From: Solanum dulcamara
Lineage: Eukaryota > Streptophyta > Magnoliopsida > Solanales > Solanaceae
DNA: 64,000 nt
Assembly (NCBI RefSeq): GCF_947179165.1
Contig: NC_077245.1
Coordinates: 26,236,240-26,300,239, forward strand
Reading direction: 5' to 3'
A program made the translations under genes and the position numbers. Positions 33,658 through 45,879 of this stretch are shown piece after piece (position 1 is the stretch's first letter; the number at the start of each line of letters is the position of its first letter). The notes beneath the pieces were generated by a model. That model saw only the letters and a list, made by a program, of their open reading frames with translations, had not been told where the DNA came from and searched no databases.

Positions 33658-34566
33658 GTCACGACCCAAGCCTAGGGCCTAGATGCAACATGACAAATCA
33701 GACACCTAGAGGAACCACACCAAAACCTATTAGCATTCGTTTAGGTTTTCATAGGTAATGACATTCAATAACAATAAGAGGAAATAGAAAAGGAAAATGG
33801 TACTAAGGGAAACATCATAGAGAAAGAGTCGTTACGAAATTCAAAACATTATCCATTTGTGTCCAAACATACGTCTACTTCATTGATATCATTTCATCAT
33901 TCTTTCATTTCATAAGACTCTCCTTGATCATAGACATTTCTTTTATAAACATTCATTTTGGATTCAAAGCTTTCAACTCAAACTTCATTGAAACATAGTG
34001 AAACTAGGTGGGTTCTATTCAATCAACTTTCAAATCATTTATATAAATGCTAGAATGCATGAGGGTAATGGATTACATCAATTAAAACATCTTAAACAAC
34101 CCACCAATAGACTTTACAAGCTCCTTTTCATTTCTTCATATAAACACCTTCAATACCTCAAAGCTTTTATGCAATTAAGAGCAAATACAAATTAAGACAG
34201 GTATAAAAACTTCAAATGCTGAATAACTTATACATTTGGAAATGATGACTTGAAACCTCACAGAATTCATTGTTTAAAATTGAGTTGCTAGGTTTAGGAA
34301 AATAATTATGTTACATGGTTGGAAGTACCTGTGAATGAGACCCACATACATTGGGGAATAAAGCTCTAATGCAGCTTGGAGAATGAAGACTTGAAGAATC
34401 TTGATGTGGAACCCTAGACTTGGAAGATGAAAGCCTTGTAAGAACTTTGAGAGGAAGGAATTTTGTTTTCTAGTCTAAGTTTGAGAATGAGGGTTTGGAA
34501 TAACTTAGAGTCCTTATATGGGGTCAATTCAGTGATTAAATTGACCACCCTTTGATATTAAAATTG
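33658..34566 (-). mobile_element. Tekay-like LTR fragment (minus)
   Basis: On the minus strand it ends GGGTCGTGACA (33658 side). At 33930-34010 it contains the complement of the AACCCACCTAGTTTC...GAATTGAAAGTTTTGAC block conserved in the LTRs of elements A and B. It lacks its own start: a plus-strand LTR begins at 34567. Confidence 0.65.
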
Positions 34567-35019
34567 TAACACCCCCTAAAAACGTTGTATATGGTATTCC
34601 AATTCTTGATGAAAATGATATTGCTTTTGTATTTTAGGCATAACTTTTCATAGGTTGGTATAAATTAGGTGATTCAAATTTTTTAATAACCCCAACATCA
34701 TTATGCACAACTTTTTAGAAATCATATCTTAAGATTCGGAGGCTAAGTAGGTCAAATAAATTAATCCTTGCAAGACCTGGTGTTATGACCAAATGAAGTA
34801 TTTGTAGAAGAAAATTCGTATCTCACTATAGATTACTCCAAAAAAGTTGATTCTTAAACGATATGAAAGAAGACTTCAAGAGCTACAATTTAATAGAAGA
34901 CATTAGATCCTAACTAGGAAGTCATCTTCTTCAAACGTAGCTCCAAAAAAGAATATTCCGTAAATAAGAATATTAATCTCACCAACCATGGAATATCTAG
35001 ATCCATTTGATATCACCCA

Positions 35020-35059
35020 TGACATCAATAGTCTTGATTTGACATCATCCATGACATCA
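35020..35059 (+). promoter_or_regulatory. Three TGACATCA boxes in LTR F U3
   Basis: TGACATCA occurs at 35020-35027, 35040-35047 and 35052-35059. It is one base from the palindromic CRE/as-1-like TGACGTCA bound by plant bZIP factors. The clustering upstream of the leader suggests an enhancer; function is inferred. Confidence 0.45.
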
Positions 35060-35368
35060 CAATCCTCCAATAAATTTTAATATTTTTCTTTATAATTATT
35101 TTAATTATTGTTAGGTCCCTTCTTCACATCTATTAATACCCACCTTATTTCATAATTTTGTATATCAAGCTTTCTCAAGCAACTATTATCTCTATACACT
35201 TCTTTACTCATTCTAAAAATATAGTTTTAGTTTTTAGTAGTGTACAAATACTATTCCGATGATTCATATTTTCTGGATAGTATATAAAATGTTCCGGCGA
35301 GAAGAAAATGCTAGGATTCAAGAATGTTCAATAAGTCTTTCGATTCTTAGTAAACTTTGGATTCCAGG

Positions 35369-37075
35369 TATGTAATGCTTCAATGAGAATATTCCTTCCA
35401 GTCTCATGCCTAAATTATTTTGATTATATGATAAATTATATTTATTTTATTTAAGCTTTACTCTAAGATATGTGGGTATTGATTTATGGATCCTTTTATC
35501 CATGAACCCAGATGAATTATCAAAGTCTTCTATTTAATTCAAGTATCAAACTTTATGACTTTTCATATCACGATTTCAAATGCATAGATTATTAAGTACT
35601 TAAAGTTTAGTTACCTATCTTATATTAGCATATGTAAGGATTTAATGAGATTATTCCTTCCACTCTCATGACTAAAATATTTTAATTATATGATAAATTA
35701 TATTTATTTTCTTTAAGCTTTCCTCTAAGGTATGTGGATATTGATTCATGGATCCTTTCATCCATGAGGCCCAAATGAATTATTAAAATCTTCTATTCAA
35801 TTCAAGTATAATGTTTTATGGGTTTTTATATCATGAATCGAAATGCATAGATTATTAGGTATTTGGAGTTTAATTACCTATCTTATATTAGCATATGTAA
35901 GGCTTCAATGAGAGTATTCCTTCCACTCTCATGCCTAAAATATTTTGATTATATGATAAATTATGTTTATTTTTTTTAAACATTACTCTAAGATATGTGA
36001 GTATCGATTCATGGATCCTTTCATCCATGAACCCAGATGAATTATCAAAGTCTTCTATTTAATTCGAGTATCAAACTTTAAGGGTTTTCATATCACTATT
36101 TCAAATGCATAGATTATTAAGTATTTAAAGTTTAATTACCTATCTTATATTAGCATATGTAAGGCTTTAATGAGATTATTCCTTCCACTCTCATGACTAA
36201 AATATTTTAATTATATGATAAATTATGTTTATTTTCTTTAAGCTTTCCTCTAAGGTATGTGGGTATTGATTCATGGATCCTTTCATCCATGAGGTCTAAA
36301 TGAATTATTAAAGTATTTTATTTAATTCAAGTATAAAACTTTATTAGTTTTCATATCATGATTCCAAATGCATAGATTATTAAGTATTTGAAGTTTAATT
36401 ACCTATCTTATATTAGCGTATGTAAGGCTACAATGAGAGTATTCCTTCCACTCTCATGCCTAAAGTAATATGATAAATTATGTTTATTTTCTTTAAGCTT
36501 TACTCTAAGGTATGTGGGTATTGATTCATGGATAATTTCATTCATGAAGCCCAAATGAATTACCAAAGACTTCTATTTAATTCAAGTATCAAACTTTATG
36601 GGTTTTCATATCATGATTCCAAATGCACAGATTATTAAGTATTTGAAGTTTAATTACTTATCTTATATTAGCGTACGTAAGGGTTCAATGAGAGTATATG
36701 ATAAATTATATATTTATCATGCCTAAGTTATTTTGATTATATGATAAATTATATTTATTTTTTTAAGGTTTACTTTAAGGTATGTTGGTATTGATTCATG
36801 GATCCTTGAATCCAGGAAGTCCAAATGAATTATCAAAGTCTTCTATTTAATTCATACATAAAACTTTATGGGTTTCCATATCATGATTCCAAATGCATAT
36901 ATTATTAAGTATTTGAAGTTTAATTACCTATTTTATATTAGCATATGTAAGGCTTCGATGATAGTATTTCTTCCACTCTCATGCCTAAAGTTATATGATA
37001 AATTATGTTTATTTTCTTTAAGCTTTACTCTAAGTTATGTTGGTGTTTATCCATGGCTTGTTTCACCGATGTAGT
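35369..37075. repeat. About 262 bp tandem array (seven units) inside LTR F
   Basis: Units start near 35369, 35631, 35893, 36156, 36417, 36672 and 36943, each with RTATGTAAGGCTTCAATGAG, then CTCATGCCTAAA, GGTATGTGGGTATT, the ATGGATCC...ATCCATGA stem-loop, and GCATAGATTATTAAGTATTT. Spacing is 262, 262, 263, 261, 255 and 271 bp. Units 2 and 4 share variants (GAGATTATTCC, TCATGACTAAA, CTTTCCTCTAAGG), as do 1 and 3 (TCTAAGATATGTG, GAACCCAGATG), so a dimer was duplicated. Confidence 0.95.
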
Positions 37076-38170
37076 CCAAAACTCTTTCCACTTAATCTCT
37101 TGATTTCAAATAAGATTTTTTTATGGGTAATTATTATTTCTACTTAATAGCATGAATCATGGTTAAACTAATGATTATTGATCTATTTTGATGCTAAATG
37201 ATTTCATATGTATGGAATGATGGTTTGCAAATATTTTCTCTATTTAGCTCTTTAAAGGTTCTTGAAATTCATGGTGGGCTGTTTAAAGAATGATTTTTAA
37301 TTAATAGATTTCAAAGTATTTATGCGTATTCATTTAAATACATATTTGAAAGTTGAAGTGATTTGAACTCACCTAGTTTCACTTTATTTTCAATGAATTT
37401 TGACTTGAAAGCTTTGACTCCAAAGGAATATTTATGAAAGCAATGTCTATAATTAAAAAGGAGTCTTATGAAATAAAAGAATAATGAAATGATATGAATG
37501 ATGGATTCTTAATGGAATAAGGAAAATTCTTGCATATTTGAATAACCAAATATTTTAATAAGCTGTTCCACCGAATATGATGTTTTGAATTCTCAATCTA
37601 TATGCTATGGATATTTTGAAGTATTAAACTATTCTATGGGATTGACTTAGCACCGAATGGGGCATTGAGGTGGGATTAGGTAAGGAAATCCTAGTAGCAA
37701 CCCCTTGTCTCATTAACTATGTGCCAACATAGGAGCCCTTGTAGTTTTAGGCTAATGGATCTATGATAGCCCTTAAAGTTAAAGAATGAATATAAAGTTG
37801 ACGGAGTTCTACCTTAGGTAAGTAGACTCCCCGTCCAACATAGGCGGTTATGTTGGATTCTATATAATAGCTCGCATGGTCTTAAATATCGGTTATGATC
37901 ATCTTCCCACATATATATGATTTAAATGTTATCTACTTAATTACTCATGCATGCATTCACTCATGTATTTTACCTTGTGAATGTCTTAATATTTTTATCA
38001 TGTTGGATCTCTAGATATTTAGTACATTCAAAGTACTAACACATACTACTTTTTCAACATGATATTACCATGTAGGGACCCGTGCTCCTTCTCATTTTCA
38101 ACTACGTGGCTAGTTGAGATTTTGTTTGAAGGCTACTTTTGGTGAGTTCCCATATTGTGGTCCAGTGGCA

Positions 38171-39479
38171 TGGAGAGATCTACCGGCGGCGGTGAAGCCA
38201 TTCCGGCAGCCTTCATAATGTTACCGTTGGAAGTTGATTAGCCGTTATTGAGTAGTGGAAGATGATAGCCATTGAGAGAGATTGGTAGTTGTTCCTTGTG
38301 TGTGATGTAGCATTGATTTGAGTTTGAGTTTGAGTTTTAAGCTCCTTAAACTGAATTCTTGAGATATCTATATAAACTTTATTGAGTTCTTGTATATAAT
38401 TGAATATACTTTGATGATTTTCATGAGTTGAGTTCTTGAGATGTGTGTTCATGTTTTTTCATTCACATGAACCATAGTTGAGTTTAACATTAACTATTTT
38501 ATGCATTGTTTTGGGTTTAAAGAATGATATAGTTCATCTTTAAATTGAGGAAAAGGTTTGAGCATGAGTTGAGTTTTGAGAAATCTCTTAATTATTATTT
38601 TGAGCATGAGTATTATTGAGTATAAATGAGTCAAGTGTTAAAACACTTAAACATCTATTTTGAGATTGAGTTGAGAAGTCAAATTGTACTTTTAAATGCA
38701 TTTATTTAGTTGAGAACATATCTATTTTAAAAAAAAGAGATGAGTTGAGAAGAATTGAGTTTTGAGCTAAGTCCAAAAGAGACTAAATGAGTTAATTGAG
38801 TAAATACACTCACTTGAGATATGAGCATAGTAAATTTATTTTGGGAGTAGTATTGATGACCGATTTGGTTAAGAGTATAGAACAACTCAAACCCTGTAAA
38901 TTATGTAGCCAACATAGGATAGTATCGTACAAGTCATTCGGGAAACTCTTCACAGTCCTAAAAGAGAACTTTTATTGGATCCATGAGATGAGTTGTGTCG
39001 CTTACCCTAGTAAGGTATTGGATGGTTGGGAAATGACAACAGATTTTTGTATCATCACTTGTAGAGAAATTCCTCTAGAGTAAAATATTATATTTTTATA
39101 TTCTTAGTTGCATTTACTTATTCATATCATTTAACATATTATTTTACATATATCACATGCTTTATTGAGTTGAGTTATTTTCAAGTTGAGTTCCTTGAGT
39201 TAAGTTGAGTAAGTTTCTCTTTAGCTATTTTACATATTGTACATTCTCGGCCGAGACCCAATCTCATACATTTTTTTTGAAAACATGGACTTGTACCATA
39301 ACACAGATATCTCATGTAGGAGATGGATAAGTCTATTTATTTAGTTCTACAGTTCTACATTCTTTGCGCTTATTCTTAGTATACATACTCAGTTAGCTTT
39401 AGATAAATAGATATTTAGATCTATGGGAAAACGTCAATGGCTGCTAGTTTATTTGGCAAAAAAATAGAGTACATTATCA
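38171..39479. other. Unclassified repeat-like segment rich in GAGTTGAG
   Basis: 38300-38800 is filled with TTGAGTTTGAG/GAGTTGAG words on the plus strand. A 95-codon open frame (38796-39083) follows, with CKLC and two other cysteines but no family I recognise. 39200-39420 holds a CTCGGCCGAGACCC block. The composition and neighbours suggest part of another LTR family. I do not call a gene. Confidence 0.4.
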
Positions 39480-40855
39480 ATAATTAATTAATCAGTTGAA
39501 CATTCGAGAGAAAAAATGTCAATATCCCAACAAAAATCATTAAAACATAGATAAATCATCATTAACTTTATCATGAAAATAGTCATTAGAATAGCTCATT
39601 AACTTTAGGGATTCATCAGAATCCATAACTTTGGTGAGAATTGTCGTTATCACCATCTTAAACATGATTGTGTGAGAACTGTACTTATCACACCATAATC
39701 ATTTTCTTGGATCATAATTGCTCATCTTCATAAATTTCACCATTAATCATCAATCTCAACTTTATTTATAAAAGCTTTCTTTTGAAATCGTTGAACTCAT
39801 ATTCAACTCATGTAAAAATCTTTATAGTCATGATTGAAAATTGCTTTAAGCATGGACATTCATAATTTAACTTGAAATCATGCAATTCATATAGAAACAT
39901 ACTTAAAATCATCATTGATAAAATCTAAAAAGGAAATTAAAATAACCCAAAGCAATTTATAAAAACTGGGTTAATAGACAATTGAAATTCATGAGATTTT
40001 GAGTAAAATATTGGGACTCCATGGATGAAAGGAACCTATTGATCAATATCCACATATCTTTATTAAATCAATATGAAATTGTAGAAGAACCTTGGTGGAG
40101 TTGAAACAATAGATTGAAATTTGAAGGAAACCTTGAGAGAATCCTTTGGTCTCGCCTTAGGAGAAATTCGGTGAATGAATTAGAATAGAGGGAATTTTGA
40201 TGAGTTGAACTTATATAGACTTTAAACATGACCATAAAAGTGTCTAGGTTCATTGAAAAAAACTTGGAAAAAGATATGAATACCCTTTATTAAAACTCGA
40301 ATTTTAATCTACGACTAGGTTTCTACTGGTCATTCTTAAGTCTATGACTCATAGACTTGAGTCATCAATGCTAGCCTAAGAAAGGTATGGTTTTAGGGCC
40401 TCTGAAGTTGATTTTACAAGTTATTGTTCGGAATCATCATCATGGTTACGAGTCATCCACTCCACTCGTCATGCAGGTCTGAGAAATATGCAAATTAAAG
40501 GTCTCTGAACTTTGCTTATGAGTCGTGGCTATGACTTGTTATTTTGTCTACAAGTCATACACTTCACTCGTCCTATAGGTCCTTGAAAACCTACAGAACT
40601 GAGCCTCAGATGGTTTGTTATGAGTCATCTTTATGACTCATCAGCAAGATGACAACTCGTCCTGTTGAGTCGTAGGACTCTTCTGAGTCTTGATCCTAAG
40701 CAAATACAAGAACTCCCCTTATGACTTATTTCTATGAGTCGTCGAAACCTCTACGAATTGTAGAATGAGTCGTACTACCGAACCTAGTCAATATTTTGAG
40801 GAATTTCCCCTTGGTTCCAACTTTCTAACTTGAGGGTCTTATAGGTTCCCTTACA
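39480..40855 (-). mobile_element. Tekay-like LTR fragment G (minus)
   Basis: On the minus strand it starts TGTAAGGGAACC (40855) with AAGACCC just inside, then has a U3 rich in GAGTCAT/ATGACTC dyads (40330-40780) and a leader with CTTATATGG-like TATA sequence and the GATATGTGGATATTGATC / CATCCATGG remnants of the stem-loop block (40020-40070). The 3' part below about 39780 is not clearly alignable. It is inserted beside or within the family C fragment that follows. Confidence 0.6.
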
Positions 40856-41504
40856 GCTAAATTGGCCATCGTTTATGCAATGCTAGGTCCGCTAGTAGAG
40901 GCCATCCCTATGTTGACAAGACAAGATAAAAAGGCTCCCTGGACTCATAAGCGACCCCCGCTTAAGTGGTGCCAAGGCCACTTAGGTGGCTACACCTATA
41001 TCAGGCACCAACAATTTAAGCTGAGTCCCAATGGACTCCACTCGGGATTTCTTGAAATATTCGTGCACACAAATGTACTATGATACTCCACCAAATTTAT
41101 TATTCCATACTCTGCGGAGATGTAAAAACTTCCAACGAGGTCGTCATGATAAAAAGTGGGTCCCATACCCAAAGATCTATTTTATCCGTAGCCATGAGGT
41201 TGCAAAATGAGTCTAGAAGCCTTGGGACCCAAACCAAAGATTCTTCTAGATCAAACTTGAGATTCTAAAGCTAACAAAACTATAAATTTCACATTCTGAG
41301 TATGGTTTTCTAAAGTCCTAACCTAAGTCAACCATTTAAACTCAAAAACTCCAAAACATAGAAACTTATATAAAACTAAACGAACGACCAGACGACTAAA
41401 CTGCCTGTCCCATCAAGTCATAAATTACTTGGGTTTGCTATAAGAAAGCTCTAAATGTCAAAAATATTTAGATATGGAGAAAATGACCTAGTAGGTCATT
41501 ACAT
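40856..41504 (-). mobile_element. Family C-related LTR fragment (5' end, minus)
   Basis: On the minus strand it begins TGTAATGACCTAC (41504) and aligns with the first ~650 bp of the family C LTR: the ATGACTTG...ACAATGG blocks, GTGGGTCCCATACCC and CGTGCACACAAATGTACTATG. It is cut at 40856 by the start of LTR G. Confidence 0.7.
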
Positions 41505-42223
41505 ATAGAAATAATGTCTTGAAAGAAAAATATTTATGTCCGATGAAAAATGGTTCCAAATGATTTTTGATAGATCATACTAATGATAAATAAATATTTA
41601 TGTTCGGAGGAAAATAGTTTTTGATAGGTTATATGTGCATTCAAGCTTATACTAAATATCATTTAAATATGTGCTACTAGGTCAATATTATTATAACTTT
41701 TTATAGAAAATGACCATAGGTCATCAACTCATCAAGGTTTGATGAAACACCACAAAATATAGTAAAACATAACAAATTCACCTTTCATGTATTATAAAAC
41801 TCATCAACTAAGTCCCAACTTAGGTTTCACAATATAAATTCATTCCTCTATCTCTTCTATTCCATTAATATGCCCAAACCATAAAATGCTTTTCACTATA
41901 AGTAATTACCCATGTCAAATCTGCAAGAGAAAGTCATAACTTACATCAAAGTATGAGAAAATGAACCACAAACCCTCTCATGATTTCTTTCCCTTTTGGA
42001 ACAATCTCAAAAATCTCCCTCTCTATAAATGTCATGCTATTCTTGAGAATATGAATCAACTAATACTTATATTTAAATATAAATGTACAAATAAAACAAA
42101 AGGTCTAAATATCAACTCCAATAATGGTAATGGAGAACACAACAATAAAGGCAAGAAGAGAGTCCAATATTATGAGTTTATTTTTCATGAAATAACTCTG
42201 TCCAATTTTTTCTCAAACACTTG
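41505..42223. other. Flank of element A, no gene
   Basis: AT-rich. A short phrase AAATATTTATGTYCGRWGRAAAA occurs twice (about 41530 and 41590). No coding sequence supported. Confidence 0.5.
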
Positions 42224-42228
42224 GAGTA
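42224..42228. repeat. Target-site duplication of element A, left
   Basis: GAGTA directly before the LTR start; the identical GAGTA follows the 3' LTR end at 61303-61307. Five-base duplications are the product of gypsy integrase. Confidence 0.9.
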
Positions 42229-44508
42229 CGTAAGACCCCAAAAATTTTGAAAGTCCTAAACCAAGGAACAAAAAATGAAAATGCAGAGAAATGCAGAAAA
42301 CTAGCACCTGGTATTGACTAATGATGGCCATCACGGGTCGTGGTACGCACCACGCCTCATGGTGAGCCACCGTGGTGGAGGTTCTGAGACCCAAAACTAT
42401 AGGGAAGGGACCATGATAAGGGACCATGGACCATGGTGAGCACCACAGGTCGTGAAGCCTTTCATGGTGACCCCTCTCCAAAGCCCCCAAGAAATATTCC
42501 AAGGCAAGGACGACAGACGACCACTATAGGCTGTGGAACTCTTAATGGATCGTGGTATGATCTATGGTGGTCACTTCTGCAGGCCTCCCTCCTGCAGGAC
42601 CTGCACTATGGCTAAGGTTTATGGGTCGTTATGCTCTCCACGGACCATGAAGGTCTCCATGGAGGAAGTTTAGAGACTCTCTCTGCAGACTTCCAAAATC
42701 TTTTCCCTAAGTCCTTTATCACGGGACACGACCACAGGCCGTGGTGAGCACCACGGACTGTGAAGGGTCCTCATAAAGGTGAGTTTATTAAATTTAAAAA
42801 AGGGTCATTTTGTTTCTTTCATGTGTTATAAAACAAAGTAAGGTCACTTTGAGGACTGAATTGAACTATGTAAAGGCCCTATACTCTCAAAAGCCCTCAC
42901 TTCTCACACTTACACTCAAACACTAGATTATCTTCTCTCAAGTTCTCCCAAGGTTTCAAGAAAAACTGGGTTTCAAGAAAAGTTCGAGTTTCATCCCAAG
43001 AGTTTCAAGCCTCCACTTTCAATTTGCATTAAAGGTTATTTCCCCAAGGTATCTAGGGCTCATTGAGCCCAAGTAATTTCTAATCTCAATATTTCAAATT
43101 TTAAATGATGAAATCTTATAGGGTTTTACATGATGATTCCAAATTCATAGGTTATTATCTATTTAAAGTTTATTTACCTATATTGGTATATATCAAAGAT
43201 CCTTATATTAAGGTATGAAAGTAGCTTTAAAGTGTATTGGTGGGTTATTTTAAGATGCATTAATTGATGTATTTCCATTACCCTCATGCATACTAGCATT
43301 GTTTTAAATATTTTTAAAGGATGAATGAAACACACACACCTAGTTTCATTATATTGAAATGAAGTTGAATTGAAAGTTTTGACCCCAAAATAAAAGTTTA
43401 TGAAAGAAAATATTTATGATTAAAGGGAGTCTTATGAAATGAAAGAATGGATTCTACCCAAAGATGTTGAAATAACTTCTTAGCCAAAGAATGGATTCTA
43501 TGTGATAAGGATAATTCTCACATATTTGAATAAAATGAAAAGTTTTAATGAGCTATTCTACCAAATGATGATTTGATGTCTAAAGTTATATGAATAATTA
43601 TGTTATTATGATATATAAATGTTATTCCATGGGATTTGACTGGGTACCAAATGTAGCATGTAGATGGTGACTTGACCTTAGGGGTCCTTAAGTAAAGTCT
43701 TATATTGCATTAACTATGCACCAACATAGGAGCTGTTGTAGTCTTAGGCTAGTAGATCCACAAAAGCCCTTAAAGTTAAAGTTAAAGAAATGATTAAAGT
43801 TGTTGGAGCTCTGTTGGGAAAGTAGTCTCCCCGTGCCAACGTAGGGGGTTATGTTGGATTCTATGTAATACCTCGCATAGTCTTAAATGTCAGTTATGGT
43901 CATCTCCCCACAAATGAAGGTTTCAAATATTATTACATGATTGATTATGCATTCATTACACCATGTTTCACTATTCGCAAATGTTCTAATATTTCTTACA
44001 TGTTCGTGCATTCCTACATACTTAGTACATACAAAGTACTAACACATACTCTTTTTCCTACATGATATCACTATGTAGGGACTGACGTTGCTCCACACTG
44101 TCCTCTACGTGACTAGTTGATTATGTTTAAGGCCAACTTTGTTGGTGAGTTCCTATGTTCTGGGAATAATATCCTTTCTCTTTCTAGATTGTTTATGTAA
44201 AGTCTTTTGGGATACTTATCATACTTCTCATTTCTATTTATTATGAGGTAGAGCTAGGGACATGTCTTAGCCCTTGCCAAATCTAAAGTAGTAGAAGTAT
44301 TTTTGGACAAATATATGATGCTTTCGATGTTGCTTATGACTTTTGTGCTATATTATTTCCCTTAGTCCCATTATCCCCTGTTTATTCTACTTATTATTAA
44401 ACATCATTATCTATGAAAATCTAAATGAATGCTAAAAGGCTTGGGTGAGGTACCTCTGGGTGTCTCATTCTCCATGTCATGTCTAGTCCTTAGTCTCAAA
44501 ACTTGACA
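42229..44508 (+). repeat. 5' LTR of element A
   Basis: 2280 bp from (T>C)GTAAGACCCC to TGACA. The terminal TG has become CG. U3 (42300-42780) has repeated CACCACGG/CCGTGGTG-type words. The GGTATCTAGGG site at 43048 has lost the usual stem-loop and instead shows GGGCTC-ATT-GAGCCC (43056-43070). The TTAGTAC/GTACTAA dyad is at 44022-44042. Confidence 0.9.
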
Positions 44509-44512
44509 AACT

Positions 44513-44524
44513 TGGTATCAAATC
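44513..44524 (+). other. Primer-binding site of element A
   Basis: TGGTATCAAATC, an eight-base perfect match to the tRNA-Met complement followed by mismatches, four bases after the LTR. Confidence 0.8.
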
Positions 44525-44723
44525 TTGAGGTTGTTGAATGATTCTCAGAGTCCAACATATCGCATTGAATAGGTTCTTATTCATGATTGTAAAGTGTTCC
44601 GAAACTATGAATAGGAGACTATGGAACGTTTAGGAAAGTTTTCACTTCTTTTAAATTCATGTTGTTTCCTAGAGTGTCCTAAGACTTCCTCTAACTAATG
44701 CCTCATTTTATTTCTTCTAGATC

Positions 44724-45850
44724 ATGCTTCTAAGAAGAGTACCTCTACCTAGAGCAAGGGTTGTTGATGACCAAGCTCCTTTGGTTCCCACAGCTCTACA
44801 TCATGAGGAAGGAGTAACATATGTGGAATTTCACAATATTATCATATCGTTGTCTCAAGACGTAGCCAACCAAAATAACCAAGGCATTTTTACTCCTCCT
44901 CAAGTGCCTACACTATCTTTTAGGATTCGAGACTTTAAGATAATGAATCCACCCGAGTTTAATCGTTCCAAGGTAGATGAGGACCCTATGGATTTTATTG
45001 AAGAGGTCAACCGTATAGTGGCTATCATGGGTGTGCCTCCACCTGAGAAAAGAGAGCTAGTAGACTATCAACTCAAAGGAGTAAAAAGGGTTTGGTATGA
45101 GCAATGGGTCATCGAAAGGGGTGAGGACATGGAGCCTATAGAATGGGAATAATTCAAAGGAGCTTTCTGGACCGCTTCTTTCCTTTGGAGCAAAAGGAGG
45201 CCAAGATTTAAGAGTTCATTAACCTTCGCCAAGGGAGTATGAGTGTGAGGGAGTATTCACTCAAATTTAATAAATTGTCTAAGTATACTCCTCTCAAGGT
45301 CTCTAATCCAAGGAAAAGGATGAGCAAGTTCATTTCCGATGTTTTTAGCTTGTTATCTAAAGAGTACAAAATGGCCATGTTAGTCAATGAGATGGACATC
45401 TCCCTACTCATGACATATGCGGAACAAATCGAGAATGAGAAGTTGAGGGAGAGGTCAAGAGGATTTAAGAAGGCTAGATTTGATGGTGGAAGGTTCAATC
45501 CTCAAAGATCCAGTTATTTTAGTAATGGCAAGGGCTATGTTAGCAAATGATTCTTCGGGAAAGGTTCCACTAATACTCTTCATCCAAGGTTCAACAAGGA
45601 CAAGGGTACTAACCCGATGGTTCAAATAGAGAATGTTGGTGCTCAAACTTTCCCTATTTGCAAAAAGTATGGGAGAACGCATAAAGGAGAATGCTTAGCA
45701 GTATCCAATGCATGCTTCAAGTGTGGAAATCCAGGCCACCATATTAGGGATTGTAGAGGTAGTAATGGTCTTAGGCCTCAAGACCAAATTGCTCAGGGTC
45801 AACAAGCTCAAAGAGGTGGCCAACGCACCAACTGCTTTTACTCCTTGCAT
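44724..45850 (+). pseudogene. Element A gag
   Basis: The start at 44724 (MLLRRVPLPRARVVDD) fits the usual short basic N-terminus. The capsid part includes FRIRDFKIMNPPEFN, DPMDFIEEVNRI and FKGAF, then, after a stop at 45150, SMSVREYSLKFNKLSKY. The nucleocapsid knuckle CFKCGNPGHHIRDC (about 45713-45755) is intact. Stops at about 45150, 45208 and 45550 break the frame. Gag forms the particle that packages element RNA; this copy cannot make it whole. Confidence 0.9.
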
Positions 45851-45879
45851 GGGAGACAAGGGGTTAAGCAAGCACCCAA

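Larger units (their letters stand above)
34567..38170 (+). mobile_element. LTR F, with internal tandem-repeat expansion
   Basis: Begins TGTAACACCCCC. In order it carries three TGACATCA boxes, a TATA-like leader, a seven-unit tandem array (35369-37075), the GATTGACTTAGCACCGAATG block, AGCTCGCATGGTCTTAAA, and the TTAGTAC/GTACTAA inverted repeat (38019-38039). Homology to other LTRs stops near 38170, before any primer site, so no internal region can be assigned. Without the array it would be about 1.9 kb, like its relatives. Confidence 0.75.

Noticed and set aside
35369..37075. Centromeric satellite
   Set aside because: Only about seven units, confined within one LTR, and each unit matches a single-copy block of related LTRs; it is better explained as a local LTR expansion.
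42185..42615. Overlapping frames on both strands at the start of LTR A (and again at 49566-49955 and 51879-52144)
   Set aside because: They translate the CACCACGG/CCGTGGTG dyad-rich U3 of the LTRs; the similar frames in each LTR follow from the repeat and not from coding constraint.
44724..45152. 142-codon frame as a possible host gene
   Set aside because: Its position after an LTR and primer site, and its continuation into zinc knuckle and protease, show it is the gag of element A.
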